Source of the DNA: Brachybacterium sp. YJGR34
GTDB taxonomy: Bacteria > Actinomycetota > Actinomycetes > Actinomycetales > Dermabacteraceae
NCBI RefSeq assembly: GCF_003347015.1
Contig: NZ_PNFB01000007.1
Coordinates: 1-64,000, forward strand
Length of the DNA stretch: 64,000 bases
Direction of reading: 5' to 3'
How positions within the stretch are numbered: position 1 is the first letter of the stretch; each line of letters opens with the position of its first letter. The translations under genes were made by a program, and so were the position numbers. The notes below the pieces were generated by a model, which made no database searches, was not told the origin of the DNA, and was given only the letters and a program-made list of their open reading frames with translations. Below, one piece after another: positions 26,553 through 40,671 of this stretch.

Positions 26553-28313
26553 TCACTTCTGGGCCGAGCGCTCGCTGATCGTCAGATCGAGCGGGAAGTC
26601 GATCGCGCTGCCGGGGAACAGCAGCCGGCCCGCTGCATCGGCCGCCTCCTGGATCGCGTGTGCCGCGTCCTCGGCCTGGGAGGCGGGGGCGTGCACGATC
26701 ACCTCGTCGTGGAGGAAGAACGCGAGGTGCGCACGGCGCGAGAACACGGGGCCCGAGGGCCCGGCCGCCTCCTGCTCGGGGACCGGTGCGAAGCGGTCCA
26801 GAGCCAGGCGCAGCGCCGCCATCCAGGACAGCGCCCATTCCGCCGCGGTGCCCTGCACGACGAAGTTCCGGGTGAAGCGCCCGCGATCGCGGGCCGCGCG
26901 CCGTGCCGTCTCCGCCGCGCCGCCCGGTGCGTCGACCTGATGGGCGCTGCGCTGTGCGGCGGTCCAGGCCTCCTCGGGGGCCGGGGAGGAGCGCCCCAGC
27001 CACGTGGTCACGGTCCCGCCTCGCTCACCGGTGGCCGCGGCGCCGTCGACGAGCGCCATCGCGGCGGGGAACCGCTGCCGCAGCCGCGGCACCACCCGTC
27101 CGCTGTCCCCGGTGGTGCCGCCGTACAGCGCCCCGAGCACCCCGACCTTCGCCTCCTGCCGGGTCGCCACGATCCCGGCCTCGACGATGCCCGAGTAGAG
27201 ATCCTTGCCGGCCCCGGCCGTGATCATCGCCGCGTCTCCGGACATCGCGGCGAGCACCCGCGGCTCCAGCTGGGAGACGTCGGCGCTCACCAGGCGCCAG
27301 CCGGGATCGGCGCGCATCGCCGGGCGCAGCTGCCGCGGGACCTGCAGCGCCCCGCCGCCGCTGCTCGCCCAGCGGCCCGTCACCACCCCGCCGGGCACGT
27401 AGACGGGGCGGTAGCGCCCCTCGTGGACCCATTCGTCCAGCCAGGTCCAGCCGTTCGCGGTGAGCAGGCGGGACATCTTCTTGTAGCGCAGCAGCGGATC
27501 GATCGCCGGGTGATCGTGCTCCATCAGCTCCCACTGCGAGGTCGAGGAGACGTCGATCCCTGCGCGATGCAGCGCCCGCAGCAGTCTGGGCGGCGAGTCC
27601 AGCGGGACCAGCGGGTCGCCGAGCGCCGCGCGCACCTCCGCCCCGGCCTCCACCATCCGGGCCGGCGGGGACCCCGGCGAGGGGCGGGGGCCCAGGGCCT
27701 CGGTGAGGATCCGGTCGTGCTCGGCCTCGTCCCAGGGGATCCCCGCGGCCTGCAGCTCCGCGGCGATCAGCGCGCCCGCCGATTCCGCGGCGAGCAGCAG
27801 CCGCAGCCGGGACGGGGCGCGGGAGGCGTCGAGGGCGGTGCGCTGCCGGGAGAGCTCCGCGAGGGTCCCGGCAGCGTCGGAGGGGACCTCGGCGGAGCGG
27901 GACGCGGCGGTGTCGAGCTCGAAGAGCGCCTGGCCGGTCTCCCGCACCGGCTCGTGCGGCTCCAGCGGCGCGTCCCAGGCGGACGCGGCGCGCAGCAGTG
28001 CCGGGTCCTCGACCAGCTCGGAGTGCCGCAGGATGCGATGCACCAGACGGAGATCATGGCAGCGCTCGAGCGTCACGCCGGCGGCCAGCAGCGATGGATA
28101 CCAGGCGGCGGCATCGCTCCAGACCCAGCGGGGGGAGTGCTCCGCCTCGCAGCGGGCGACGGCCGATGCGAGCTGCTCCGAGACGAGGGACTGGGTCCAC
28201 AGGGTCTCCCCGTCGGCCCCCAGCGCCGTCAGGCGCACCCCGCCGTCCTCGCGGCCCAGCACGCACCAGCTCGGCGACGGCGGTGCCGACGGGGCCGCGG
28301 CGGGCGTGGTCAC
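26553..28313 (-). CDS. Family-A DNA polymerase with degenerate exonuclease domain
   Basis: This 586-aa protein resembles the stand-alone polymerases annotated in actinobacteria as bifunctional 3'-5' exonuclease/DNA polymerase. The C-terminal half carries polymerase motif A (DVSQLEPR, about residue 342), motif B (RQEAKVGVLGALYG, about 381) and motif C (HDEV, about 534). The N-terminal part is exonuclease-like but lacks an obvious full set of acidic residues. There is no 5' nuclease domain, so it is not the replicative PolI. The GTG start overlaps the stop of the metallo-hydrolase gene (GTGA), and both follow a promoter that shares the LexA box of uvrA, which suggests a damage-induced repair polymerase. 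Confidence 0.87.
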   Translation of the reverse strand: MTTPAAAPSAPPSPSWCVLGREDGGVRLTALGADGETLWTQSLVSEQLASAVARCEAEHSPRWVWSDAAAWYPSLLAAGVTLERCHDLRLVHRILRHSELVEDPALLRAASAWDAPLEPHEPVRETGQALFELDTAASRSAEVPSDAAGTLAELSRQRTALDASRAPSRLRLLLAAESAGALIAAELQAAGIPWDEAEHDRILTEALGPRPSPGSPPARMVEAGAEVRAALGDPLVPLDSPPRLLRALHRAGIDVSSTSQWELMEHDHPAIDPLLRYKKMSRLLTANGWTWLDEWVHEGRYRPVYVPGGVVTGRWASSGGGALQVPRQLRPAMRADPGWRLVSADVSQLEPRVLAAMSGDAAMITAGAGKDLYSGIVEAGIVATRQEAKVGVLGALYGGTTGDSGRVVPRLRQRFPAAMALVDGAAATGERGGTVTTWLGRSSPAPEEAWTAAQRSAHQVDAPGGAAETARRAARDRGRFTRNFVVQGTAAEWALSWMAALRLALDRFAPVPEQEAAGPSGPVFSRRAHLAFFLHDEVIVHAPASQAEDAAHAIQEAADAAGRLLFPGSAIDFPLDLTISERSAQK

Positions 28314-28999
28314 CAGCCCCGCTCGCGCCACCCGGGGAGGGCGGGCCGCTCCGCGTCGAGCGTGGTCCCCGCCCCGTGCCCGGGATGCACCGCCGTCGCA
28401 TCCGGCAGGCGATCGAAGACGCGCTCCTCGACGTCGCCGAGGAGCTGGGCGAAGCGCTGCGGGTCGCGGTCGGTGTTGCCCACCCCGCCGGGGAACAGGG
28501 AGTCGCCGGTGAAGAGGTGATGGCCGGCCTCCGGCCCCTGGGCGTCGTCGTGCCACAGCAGGGCGATCGACCCGGGGGTGTGGCCGCGCAGGGCGATCAC
28601 CTCGAGCCGCTGATCGCCGAGCTCGATCACCTCGCCGTGGGCGAGGGGCCGGTCGGTGGGCACCGGGAGCGCCGCGGCGTCCTCGGCGCCCGCCGCGGTG
28701 CGGGCACCGCTCGCCTCGACGAGCGCCGCGAGCGCGCCGACGTGGTCGTGATGGCGGTGCGTGGTGACGATGAGGTCCAGCCGCCCCGCGGGGGAGCCCT
28801 CCGCGATCAGGGCCTGCAGCCGCTCCGGCTCCGCGGCGGCGTCGATGAGCAGCTGTGCGCCGGTCGACCGACAGGTCAGCAGGTAGGCGTTGTTGTCCAT
28901 CGGGCCCACGGAGAGGGCGCGGATCTCGAGCGGTCCGGTGCGGAGCAAGGTGCTCCCACCTCGATCTTCGTCGTGTCCTGAGGCTGCTGTGGGGGTCAT
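28310..28999 (-). CDS. Metallo-beta-lactamase-fold hydrolase (glyoxalase II-like)
   Basis: This 229-aa protein has the metal-binding THRHHDHVG (HxHxDH) motif, then GHTPGSIALL, the FTGDSLF motif and a final HPGHG, all in the order of glyoxalase II-like enzymes. It probably hydrolyses a thioester or related small molecule. The ATG is preceded by CATACT at 6 bases. The -35 region of this promoter falls inside the LexA box at 29029-29042, shared with uvrA. The polymerase gene downstream overlaps its stop, so the two form an operon. Such genes are commonly found next to uvrA in actinobacteria. Confidence 0.9.
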   Translation of the reverse strand: MTPTAASGHDEDRGGSTLLRTGPLEIRALSVGPMDNNAYLLTCRSTGAQLLIDAAAEPERLQALIAEGSPAGRLDLIVTTHRHHDHVGALAALVEASGARTAAGAEDAAALPVPTDRPLAHGEVIELGDQRLEVIALRGHTPGSIALLWHDDAQGPEAGHHLFTGDSLFPGGVGNTDRDPQRFAQLLGDVEERVFDRLPDATAVHPGHGAGTTLDAERPALPGWRERGW

Positions 29000-29005
29000 G
29001 GCACC

Positions 29006-29066
29006 AGTATGTCGCCTTCCTCTCTCACCGAACAGCTGTTCGAACGTCAGGGTTCGCGCCTAGGAT
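29006..29066. promoter_or_regulatory. Divergent promoter with a single LexA (SOS) box
   Basis: The palindrome CGAACAGCTGTTCG (29029-29042) fits the actinobacterial SOS box CGAAC-N4-GTTCG. Minus-strand -10 CATACT (29011-29006) and plus-strand -10 TAGGAT (29061-29066) lie at equal 17-base spacings from hexamers at the two edges of the box. Each -10 ends 6 bases before its start codon. LexA bound here would block both promoters. Confidence 0.8.
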
Positions 29067-29072
29067 GGTCCG

Positions 29073-31940
<2,868 letters not shown>

Positions 31941-31963
31941 GAGGAAGCAGAGGAGGCACCGCC

Positions 31964-33931
31964 ATGGCCGATCCCGCCACCTATCGTCCCGCGACCGGGT
32001 CCATCCCGACCCGGCCGGGGGTGTACCGGTTCCGGGACGAGCACGGGCGCGTCATCTACGTCGGCAAGGCGAAGAACCTCCGCCAGCGGCTGAGCAACTA
32101 CTTCCAGGACCTCTCCGTCCTGCACGAGCGCACCCGCCGGATGGTCACCACCGCCGCGAGCGTGGAGTGGACGGTGGTGGGGACCGAGGTCGAGGCACTC
32201 ACCCTCGAGTACACCTGGATCAAGGAGTTCGACCCGCGGTTCAACGTGAAGTTCCGCGACGACAAGTCCTACCCGTACCTGGTGCTCACGATGGGGGAGA
32301 AGGTGCCACGGGTCCACATCACCCGTCGGCCCCGTGCCAAGGGCGACCGCGTCTTCGGTCCGTACCCGCAGGTGGGGGCCATCCGCGAGACCCTCGACCT
32401 GATGCTGCGCGTGTTCCCGGTCCGCTCCTGCACCGCCGGGGTGTATCGCCGTGCCGAGCGGTCCGGGCGTCCCTGCCTGCTGGGCTTCATCGGCAAGTGC
32501 TCGGCCCCCTGCGTCGGGGACGTCTCCGAGGACGAGCATCGGCGCCTGGCCGAGCAGTTCGCGGACTTCATGGCCGGGAACACCGCCACCTACACCCGGC
32601 GCATCGAGGGGCAGATGCGGGACGCGGCCGCGGCCATGGACTACGAGGCCGCCGCGGGGCTGCGCGACGACCTCCAGGCGCTCGAGAAGGTCATGGAGAA
32701 GAACTCCGTGGTGCTCTCCGACGCCACCGACGCCGATCTGGTGGGCCTGGCCCAGGACGAGCTCGAGGCCTCGGTGCAGGTCTTCCACGTGCGCGGCGGC
32801 CGGATCCGGGGGCAGCGCGGCTGGACCGCCGAGATCCTCGACGACAGCACCGCGCCGGACCTCATCGAGCGGGCGCTGACCACCCTGTACGCCGAGAGCC
32901 GCGCCCCGCGCGAGATCCTGGTGCCGGTGCTGCCCACGAACCGCGAGCAGGTGCTCGAGATGATCGGCCGCACTGTGGACCTGCGGGTCCCGCAGCGCGG
33001 GGAGAAGAAGGAGCTGCTGCGCACGGTGAGCGAGAACGCCACCGAGGCGCTGCGGCTGCACCGGCTCAAGCGCACCGGGGACCTCACCGCCCGCACCAAG
33101 GCACTCGAGGACCTCGGCGAGGCGCTCGAGCTCGCCGAGCCGCCGCTGCGCATCGAGTGCTTCGACATCTCCCACTCGCAGGGGACCAACGTGGTGGGCT
33201 CGCAGGTCGTCTTCGAGGACGGCCTGCCCAAGAAGAGCGAGTACCGCCGCTACGCGGTGCGGGGTGAGGCGGCCCGGGACGACACCGCCTCGATGTACGA
33301 CGTGATCTCCCGCCGGCTGCGCCACCACCTCGATCCGCCGGAGAAGACCGAGGAGGAGTCGCGCCGCTTCGCCTACCCGCCCTCGCTGATCCTCGTCGAC
33401 GGCGGCGCGCCGCAGGTCGCCGCCGCGCAGCGCGCCCTCGACGATCTGGGCGTCACCGACATCGCCCTGGCCGGCATCGCCAAGCGGCTCGAGGAGATCT
33501 GGCTGCCGGGCGACGACTACCCGGTGATCCTGCCCCGCACCAGCGAGGCCCTCTTCCTCGTTCAGCGCCTGCGCGACGAGGCCCACCGCTTCGCGATCGC
33601 CTACCACCGCTCCAAGCGCGGGCGCGCCATGCAGACCAGCGCACTGGACGGCATCCCCGGGCTCGGCCCGGCGCGGCGGCGCGCGCTCCTGGAGCGCTTC
33701 GTGACAGTCTCCGCGATCCGCGCCGCGAGCGCGGAGGAGCTCGCGGAGGTCGACGGGATCGGGCCCGCGTTGGCCGCGCAGGTCACGACCGCGCTACGAT
33801 CCGAGCAGGGGATGTCGTCCGATGCCGACGCCGAGGGGCGCGGCGACGAGGGCCCTGGGGACCCGGAGGATCCGCAGGACGCGCTCGAGGTGGCCGTGGA
33901 CATGGCGACCGGAGAGATCCTCGACCGCTGA
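31964..33931 (+). CDS. uvrC: Excinuclease ABC subunit C
   Basis: UvrC makes both incisions around the lesion after UvrB is loaded. The 655-aa product has an N-terminal GIY-YIG nuclease ([19 protein letters not shown], residues 18-36), a central UVR motif that binds UvrB (about 215-250), an RNase H-like C-terminal nuclease ([11 protein letters not shown] and [10 protein letters not shown]) and a terminal helix-hairpin-helix pair ([16 protein letters not shown] and [15 protein letters not shown]). The ATG has GAGGAGG 8 bases upstream. Unlike uvrA it has a proper leader. It starts a run of core genes rapZ, yvcK and whiA on the same strand. Confidence 0.98.
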   Translation: MADPATYRPATGSIPTRPGVYRFRDEHGRVIYVGKAKNLRQRLSNYFQDLSVLHERTRRMVTTAASVEWTVVGTEVEALTLEYTWIKEFDPRFNVKFRDDKSYPYLVLTMGEKVPRVHITRRPRAKGDRVFGPYPQVGAIRETLDLMLRVFPVRSCTAGVYRRAERSGRPCLLGFIGKCSAPCVGDVSEDEHRRLAEQFADFMAGNTATYTRRIEGQMRDAAAAMDYEAAAGLRDDLQALEKVMEKNSVVLSDATDADLVGLAQDELEASVQVFHVRGGRIRGQRGWTAEILDDSTAPDLIERALTTLYAESRAPREILVPVLPTNREQVLEMIGRTVDLRVPQRGEKKELLRTVSENATEALRLHRLKRTGDLTARTKALEDLGEALELAEPPLRIECFDISHSQGTNVVGSQVVFEDGLPKKSEYRRYAVRGEAARDDTASMYDVISRRLRHHLDPPEKTEEESRRFAYPPSLILVDGGAPQVAAAQRALDDLGVTDIALAGIAKRLEEIWLPGDDYPVILPRTSEALFLVQRLRDEAHRFAIAYHRSKRGRAMQTSALDGIPGLGPARRRALLERFVTVSAIRAASAEELAEVDGIGPALAAQVTTALRSEQGMSSDADAEGRGDEGPGDPEDPQDALEVAVDMATGEILDR

Positions 33932-33986
33932 CGCGCCCCCCGCCATCCGACCGACCGCCCGTCCCTCGACCCGGAAGGAGTGTCCC

Positions 33987-34883
33987 GTGATCGACGACAC
34001 CCCGCCCGCCCCCGGCTCCACCACCCAGGGGGACGTCGTCATCATCACGGGACTGGCCGGCGCGGGCCGCGAGACCGCCGCCCATGCCCTCGAGGACATG
34101 GGCTGGTACGTCGTCTACAACATCGCCCCGCAGCTGATCGGCACCCTCTACGAGCTGCGAGCCTCCGCCGTCGGCCGCGAGAACCGCTTCGCCGTGGTGG
34201 TCGACCCTCGCTCCGGACCCTTCTTCAACGAGCTCTCCGACGTGGTCGCCGAGCTGCGCCGCTCCGATCTCCGCCTGCGCCTGCTGTTCCTCACCGCGGA
34301 CGAGTCCACGCTGGTGCGCCGCTTCGACTCGGTGCGCCGCCCCCACCCGCTGCAGGGTGAGGAGGGGGTGCTCGAGGGGATCCGCCGCGAGCGCGAGATG
34401 CTCGCCCCCTACCGGCGGATGGCGGACCTGGTCATCGACACCTCGCCGCTGAACGTCCACCAGCTGACCATGAAGATGCGCACCGTCTTCGGGACCAGCG
34501 AGGAGCAGCAGCTCACGGTCACGATGCTGTCCTTCGGGTTCAAGTACGGCATCCCGCTGGAGGCCGACCACGTCAGCGATGTGCGCTTCATCCCCAACCC
34601 GTACTGGGTGCCGGAGCTGCGCGCGAAGCGCGGCACCGACGCCGAGGTCGCGGACTTCGTCCTGGGCGACGCCAACGCCGCGGAGTTCGTGGACCGCTAC
34701 CTGGAGATGATCACGCCGGTGCTGCGCGGCTACAGCGCCGAGAACAAGCACTTCACGACCCTCGCGGTCGGCTGCACCGGCGGGAAGCACCGCTCGGTCG
34801 CCGTCTCCGAGAAGATCGGTGACGGGCTGCGTCGCAGCGGGCACGCCGTGCGCATCCGCCACCGGGATCTGGGGCGCGAATGA
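33987..34883 (+). CDS. rapZ: RapZ/YvcJ-family nucleotide-binding protein
   Basis: This 298-aa protein binds nucleotides and, in other bacteria, small RNAs or UDP-GlcNAc. The P-loop reads GLAGAGRET, with arginine replacing the usual lysine as is normal for this family. The conserved C-terminal half is present (SFGFKYGIPLEADHVSDVRF, NPYW, IGCTGGKHRSV-like VGCTGGKHRSVAVSE). The GTG start has GGAAGGAG at 8 bases. It overlaps yvcK by 4 bases. The rapZ-yvcK-whiA trio is conserved in Gram-positive bacteria and probably links cell-envelope precursor supply with development or division. Confidence 0.95.
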   Translation: MIDDTPPAPGSTTQGDVVIITGLAGAGRETAAHALEDMGWYVVYNIAPQLIGTLYELRASAVGRENRFAVVVDPRSGPFFNELSDVVAELRRSDLRLRLLFLTADESTLVRRFDSVRRPHPLQGEEGVLEGIRREREMLAPYRRMADLVIDTSPLNVHQLTMKMRTVFGTSEEQQLTVTMLSFGFKYGIPLEADHVSDVRFIPNPYWVPELRAKRGTDAEVADFVLGDANAAEFVDRYLEMITPVLRGYSAENKHFTTLAVGCTGGKHRSVAVSEKIGDGLRRSGHAVRIRHRDLGRE

Positions 34884-35989
34884 GCATCGTCCCGCGCAGC
34901 CCCGGGCACCGCCTGCGGACCGCCGACCGCTCCGCGAGCGCTCGACGCGGCGGCCGCGGCGACCCGCAGCGCCCCCTGCGGGTGGTAGCCCTGGGCGGCG
35001 GCCACGGTCTGGCGGCGAACCTCCGTGCGCTGCGGCTGCTGGCCGACGACCTCACGGCCGTGGTGACGGTCGCCGACAACGGCGGCTCCTCCGGCAGGAT
35101 CCGCACCGAGATCCCCGTCCTCCCGCCCGGCGATCTGCGGATGGCGCTGGCCGCGCTGTGCGAGGACTCGGACTGGGGGTCCATCTGGGGCGACGTCATC
35201 CAGCACCGCTTCGACACGGAGGGAGAGCTGGACGGCCACGCCCTGGGCAACCTCATGATCGTCTCGCTGTGGCAGATCCTCGGCGATCCCATCGAGGGAC
35301 TGGACCAGATGGGGGAGCTGCTCGGCGCCCGCGGCCGCGTGCTCCCGATGGCCCTGGACCCGCTCGACATCGAGGCCGACGTCCGCGCCGCCGACGGCAC
35401 CCTGCGCACGGTCTCGGGCCAGTGGCAGGTCGCCACGGCGGAGGGCCGGGTGGAGGACGTGCGACTGATCCCGCCGCGCCCGCGTGTCCCCCAGGACGTG
35501 CTGGACGCGCTCCAGGACGCCGACTGGATCATCGTCGGCCCCGGCTCCTGGTACACCTCCGTGCTCCCGCACCTGATGATCCCGGAGATCGCCGAGGCGA
35601 TCCGCACCAGCCCCGCGAAGCGCTGCATCACCACCAACCTGACGGTGGGCGCCCAGGAGGCCGAGGGCATGACCAGCCTGGACATGCTGGACGTCCTGCT
35701 GGAGCACGCCGACGGCTGCCGCTTCGACGCCCTCATCGCCGACCCCACCACGCTCGGGGACGCCCTGGAGCTCGCCGAGGCGGCCCGTGAGCGCGGGATC
35801 CGCGCCCTCCTGCGCCAGGTGAGCGTCGGGGACGGACGGCCGCATCACGACCCGGTCCGCCTCGCCGCCGCCTACCGCGACCTGTTCGACGACGCCTACG
35901 GGGATGTCGAACCGGAGATCAGCCCGGCCGCGGGCCGGAGGACGCGCACCCCCCACCCCATCGAACGAGGAGGACATGCATGGCGCTGA
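34880..35989 (+). CDS. yvcK: YvcK/CofD-like gluconeogenesis factor
   Basis: This 369-aa protein has the CofD-like fold with [14 protein letters not shown] near residue 39, the [10 protein letters not shown] motif, [10 protein letters not shown] and the NLMIVSLWQ stretch. YvcK proteins bind UDP-sugars and are needed for growth on gluconeogenic carbon and for cell shape; in mycobacteria the homologue CuvA acts in cell-wall metabolism. The first 33 residues are basic and family-specific. The ATG overlaps the rapZ stop (ATGA). Its own 3' end overlaps the whiA start by 10 bases, so all three are translationally coupled. Confidence 0.95.
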   Translation: MSIVPRSPGHRLRTADRSASARRGGRGDPQRPLRVVALGGGHGLAANLRALRLLADDLTAVVTVADNGGSSGRIRTEIPVLPPGDLRMALAALCEDSDWGSIWGDVIQHRFDTEGELDGHALGNLMIVSLWQILGDPIEGLDQMGELLGARGRVLPMALDPLDIEADVRAADGTLRTVSGQWQVATAEGRVEDVRLIPPRPRVPQDVLDALQDADWIIVGPGSWYTSVLPHLMIPEIAEAIRTSPAKRCITTNLTVGAQEAEGMTSLDMLDVLLEHADGCRFDALIADPTTLGDALELAEAARERGIRALLRQVSVGDGRPHHDPVRLAAAYRDLFDDAYGDVEPEISPAAGRRTRTPHPIERGGHAWR

Positions 35990-36978
35990 CCGGTGAGGCC
36001 AAGGAAGAGCTGAGCCGCCTCGAGGTGACCAGGCCGTCCGCCCGCAAGGCGGAGGCGGCGGCCATGCTCCGCTTCGCCGGGGGGCTGCATCTGGTGGCCG
36101 GGCGCGTGGTGGTGGAGGCGGAGCTGGACTCCGCCGCCGTGGCGCGCCGGCTGCACGGGATCATCGCCGAGATGTACGGGCATCGCGCGGAGCTGGCCGT
36201 GCTGGCTCCCTCCGGGATCCGGCGCAGCTCGCGCTATCTGGTCCGCGTCGAGCGCGAGGGCGGGATGCTCGCGCGGCAGACCGGTCTGCTCGATGCCCGC
36301 GGCCGGCCCGTCCGCGGGATGCCGCCCTTCGTGGTGGGCGGGGCGACGATCGACGCCGAGGCCGCCTGGCGCGGGGCGTTCCTGGCCCGCGGCACCCTCA
36401 CCGAGCCGGGCCGCTCCTCCGCCATGGAGCTCTCGTGCCCGGGCCCGGAGGTGGCGCTCGCGATGGTGGGCGCCGCCCGCCGCCTCGGCGTCTCCTCCAA
36501 GGCGCGCGAGGCCCGCGGAGCGGATCGCGTGGTGCTGCGTGACGGCGACGCGATCTCGCTGCTGCTGGGGAGGATGGGTGCTCCCGAGACGGTGGGGACC
36601 TGGGAGGACCGCCGGACCAAGCGCGAGGTGAAGGCGACCGCGCACCGGCTCGCGAACTTCGACGACGCGAACCTGCGGCGCTCCGCCCGGGCGGCCGTCG
36701 CCGCGGGGCAGCGCATCGAGCGGGCTCTGGAGATCCTCGGCGACGAGGTGCCCGAGCATCTGCGGGCCGCCGGGCGGCTGCGTCTCGAGAACCGCCAGGC
36801 GAGCCTCGAGGAGCTCGGCCAGCTGGCCGATCCGCCGCTCACGAAGGACGCCGTCGCGGGACGGATCCGGCGGCTGCTGGCCATGGCGGACAAGCGCGCC
36901 GAGGACCTCGGGCTGCCCGGCACGGAGGACGGGGTGGACGAGGAGCGGTTGCCGCCGTCGCCCGATCCCGGACGTTGA
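35980..36978 (+). CDS. whiA: DNA-binding protein WhiA
   Basis: WhiA, 332 aa, combines a degenerate LAGLIDADG homing-endonuclease domain (residues about 85-210) with a C-terminal helix-turn-helix ([23 protein letters not shown]). In Streptomyces it controls sporulation with WhiB; in other actinobacteria and firmicutes it is tied to division and chromosome segregation. The N-terminal [20 protein letters not shown] is conserved. The ATG lies inside the end of yvcK, and AGGAGGA precedes it. It is followed by a 105-base gap and then the glycolytic genes. Confidence 0.95.
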   Translation: MALTGEAKEELSRLEVTRPSARKAEAAAMLRFAGGLHLVAGRVVVEAELDSAAVARRLHGIIAEMYGHRAELAVLAPSGIRRSSRYLVRVEREGGMLARQTGLLDARGRPVRGMPPFVVGGATIDAEAAWRGAFLARGTLTEPGRSSAMELSCPGPEVALAMVGAARRLGVSSKAREARGADRVVLRDGDAISLLLGRMGAPETVGTWEDRRTKREVKATAHRLANFDDANLRRSARAAVAAGQRIERALEILGDEVPEHLRAAGRLRLENRQASLEELGQLADPPLTKDAVAGRIRRLLAMADKRAEDLGLPGTEDGVDEERLPPSPDPGR

Positions 36979-36981
36979 TAG

Positions 36982-38088
<1,107 letters not shown>

Positions 38089-38124
38089 TCCCCGCGCGGT
38101 CGCACTGACGACCCGGACCACCCC

Positions 38125-38171
38125 GGAGCCCGCCGGTCGCCACCCCGAGGGGTCGGCGCCCGGCGGGCTCC
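38125..38171 (+). other. Long hairpin between gap and pgk
   Basis: GGAGCCCGCCGG (38125-38136) pairs perfectly with CCGGCGGGCTCC (38160-38171) across a 23-base loop. No T-run follows. It could be an attenuator or a processing and stability element that lets gap be expressed above pgk. Confidence 0.6.
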
Positions 38172-38232
38172 GCTCGTCCCACGGCCGGGCCGCTCCGTGC
38201 GTCCCCGGCCCCGACACGAAGGAACCACCACA

Positions 38233-39431
<1,199 letters not shown>

Positions 39432-39435
<4 letters not shown>

Positions 39436-40205
39436 GCACCCGTACCCCGCTGATGGCGGGCAACTGGAAGATGAACCTCGACTGGAAGCAGGGCCTGGCC
39501 CTCGTCGAGGAGCTGGGTGAGCGGCTCAAGGACGTGGACACCTCCGCCGTCGAGGTCGTCGTGCTGCCCCCGTTCGTGGACATCCGCACCGTGCAGACGG
39601 TCGTCGAGTCGGACCGGATCCCGCTGGCCTACGGCGGTCAGGACATCTCCGCCCACGAGTCCGGCGCCTACACCGGCGAGGTCTCCGGGCAGATGCTCAA
39701 GGCCCTCGGCGCGAGCTACGCGGCCGTGGGTCACTCGGAGCGCCGCGAGTACCACGGCGAGGACGAGCAGGTCACGAACGCCAAGGTGAAGGCCGCATTC
39801 GCCGCGGGCCTGGTCCCGATCCTGTGCGTCGGCGAGCCGCTCGAGCAGCGGCAGGCCGGCAAGCACGTCGAGTACACCCTCGCGCAGCTCGAGGGCGGCA
39901 TCGAGGGGCTCACCGCCGAGCAGGCCGCGCAGATCGTCATCGCCTACGAGCCCGTCTGGGCCATCGGCACCGGCGAGGTCGCGACCCCGGACGACGCCCA
40001 GGAGGTGTGCCGGGAGATCCGTGAGGCCCTGCGCGCGATCCACGGCGACTCGGTCGCCGACGCCGTGCGCGTCCTGTACGGCGGCAGCGTGAAGTCCTCG
40101 AACGTCGTCGAGCTCATGGGCAAGGAGGACGTCGACGGCGCGCTCGTCGGCGGGGCCTCGCTCAAGGCCGAGGAGTTCGCCAAGATCGCCGGGTTCCAGA
40201 GCTGA
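39432..40205 (+). CDS. tpiA: Triosephosphate isomerase
   Basis: This 257-aa TIM barrel interconverts dihydroxyacetone phosphate and glyceraldehyde-3-phosphate. It has the lysine of MAGNWKMN near residue 14, the catalytic histidine in VGHSERR, the catalytic glutamate in [11 protein letters not shown] and the phosphate loop [10 protein letters not shown]. The GTG start overlaps the pgk stop. A strong terminator hairpin follows its stop, so gap-pgk-tpiA is one transcription unit. Confidence 0.97.
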
Positions 40206-40220
40206 GTAAGCCGTACCACG

Positions 40221-40249
40221 CGAGCCGGGCCTCTTCGGGGCCCGGCTCG
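40221..40249 (+). terminator. Terminator after tpiA
   Basis: CGAGCCGGGCC (40221-40231) pairs with GGCCCGGCTCG (40239-40249) around a 7-base loop, 16 bases after the tpiA stop. It is GC-rich and lacks a T-run, as is common in actinobacteria. Confidence 0.75.
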
Positions 40250-40299
40250 TGGCGTATGCTGGATCGGTCCGCCTGTTCCCGTGGAAGGTGTCGCACCTC

Positions 40300-40548
40300 G
40301 TGGATCTGACTCTCCTGAAGCTCATCCTTCAGATCCTGCTGGCCGTTCTGGGCCTGCTGACGATCATGCTCGTGCTCCTGCACAAGGGGCGCGGTGGTGG
40401 TCTGTCCGACATGTTCGGCGGCGGCGTGACCTCCTCGGCCAGCGCCTCGGGCGTGGCCGAGCGCAATCTGAACCGGTTGACCGTGACGATCGCGGTCGCC
40501 TGGGGGATGTGCGCCGTGGGCCTGGGCATCATCGAGAAGATCCTCTGA
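40300..40548 (+). CDS. secG: Preprotein translocase subunit SecG
   Basis: This 82-aa membrane protein supports SecYEG during protein export. It has two helices (LKLILQILLAVLGLLTIMLVLL and VTIAVAWGMCAVGLGII) joined by the conserved loop HKGRGGGLSDMFGGGVTSS and AERNLNRLT. The GTG at 40300 gives the usual short N-terminus, with GGAAGG 11 bases upstream; an in-frame GTG at 40288 is possible. A -10-like TATGCT at 40255-40260 lies after the tpiA terminator, so it has its own promoter. SecG after tpi is a classical actinobacterial order. Confidence 0.95.
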   Translation: MDLTLLKLILQILLAVLGLLTIMLVLLHKGRGGGLSDMFGGGVTSSASASGVAERNLNRLTVTIAVAWGMCAVGLGIIEKIL

Positions 40549-40572
40549 CGCACAGCGCACCTCGAGCACAGC

Positions 40573-40609
40573 AGAAGGGCCGGTCACCATCACGGTGACC
40601 GGCCCTTCT
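40573..40609. terminator. Bidirectional terminator between secG and opcA-pgl
   Basis: AGAAGGGCCGGTCACC (40573-40588) pairs perfectly with GGTGACCGGCCCTTCT (40594-40609) around a 5-base loop. The 16-bp stem, with short A/T ends on both sides, serves the convergent genes. Confidence 0.85.
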
Positions 40610-40671
40610 CGCATGCTCCCGCCCGTCCCGGGCGGGGAGAGCGCGGCGGGCCCGGAGGCCCGCCGCGGGAG

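Noticed and set aside
38125..38171. Terminator between gap and pgk
   Set aside because: The loop is 23 bases and no T-run follows. pgk has no clear promoter of its own, so a processing or attenuation element is more likely.
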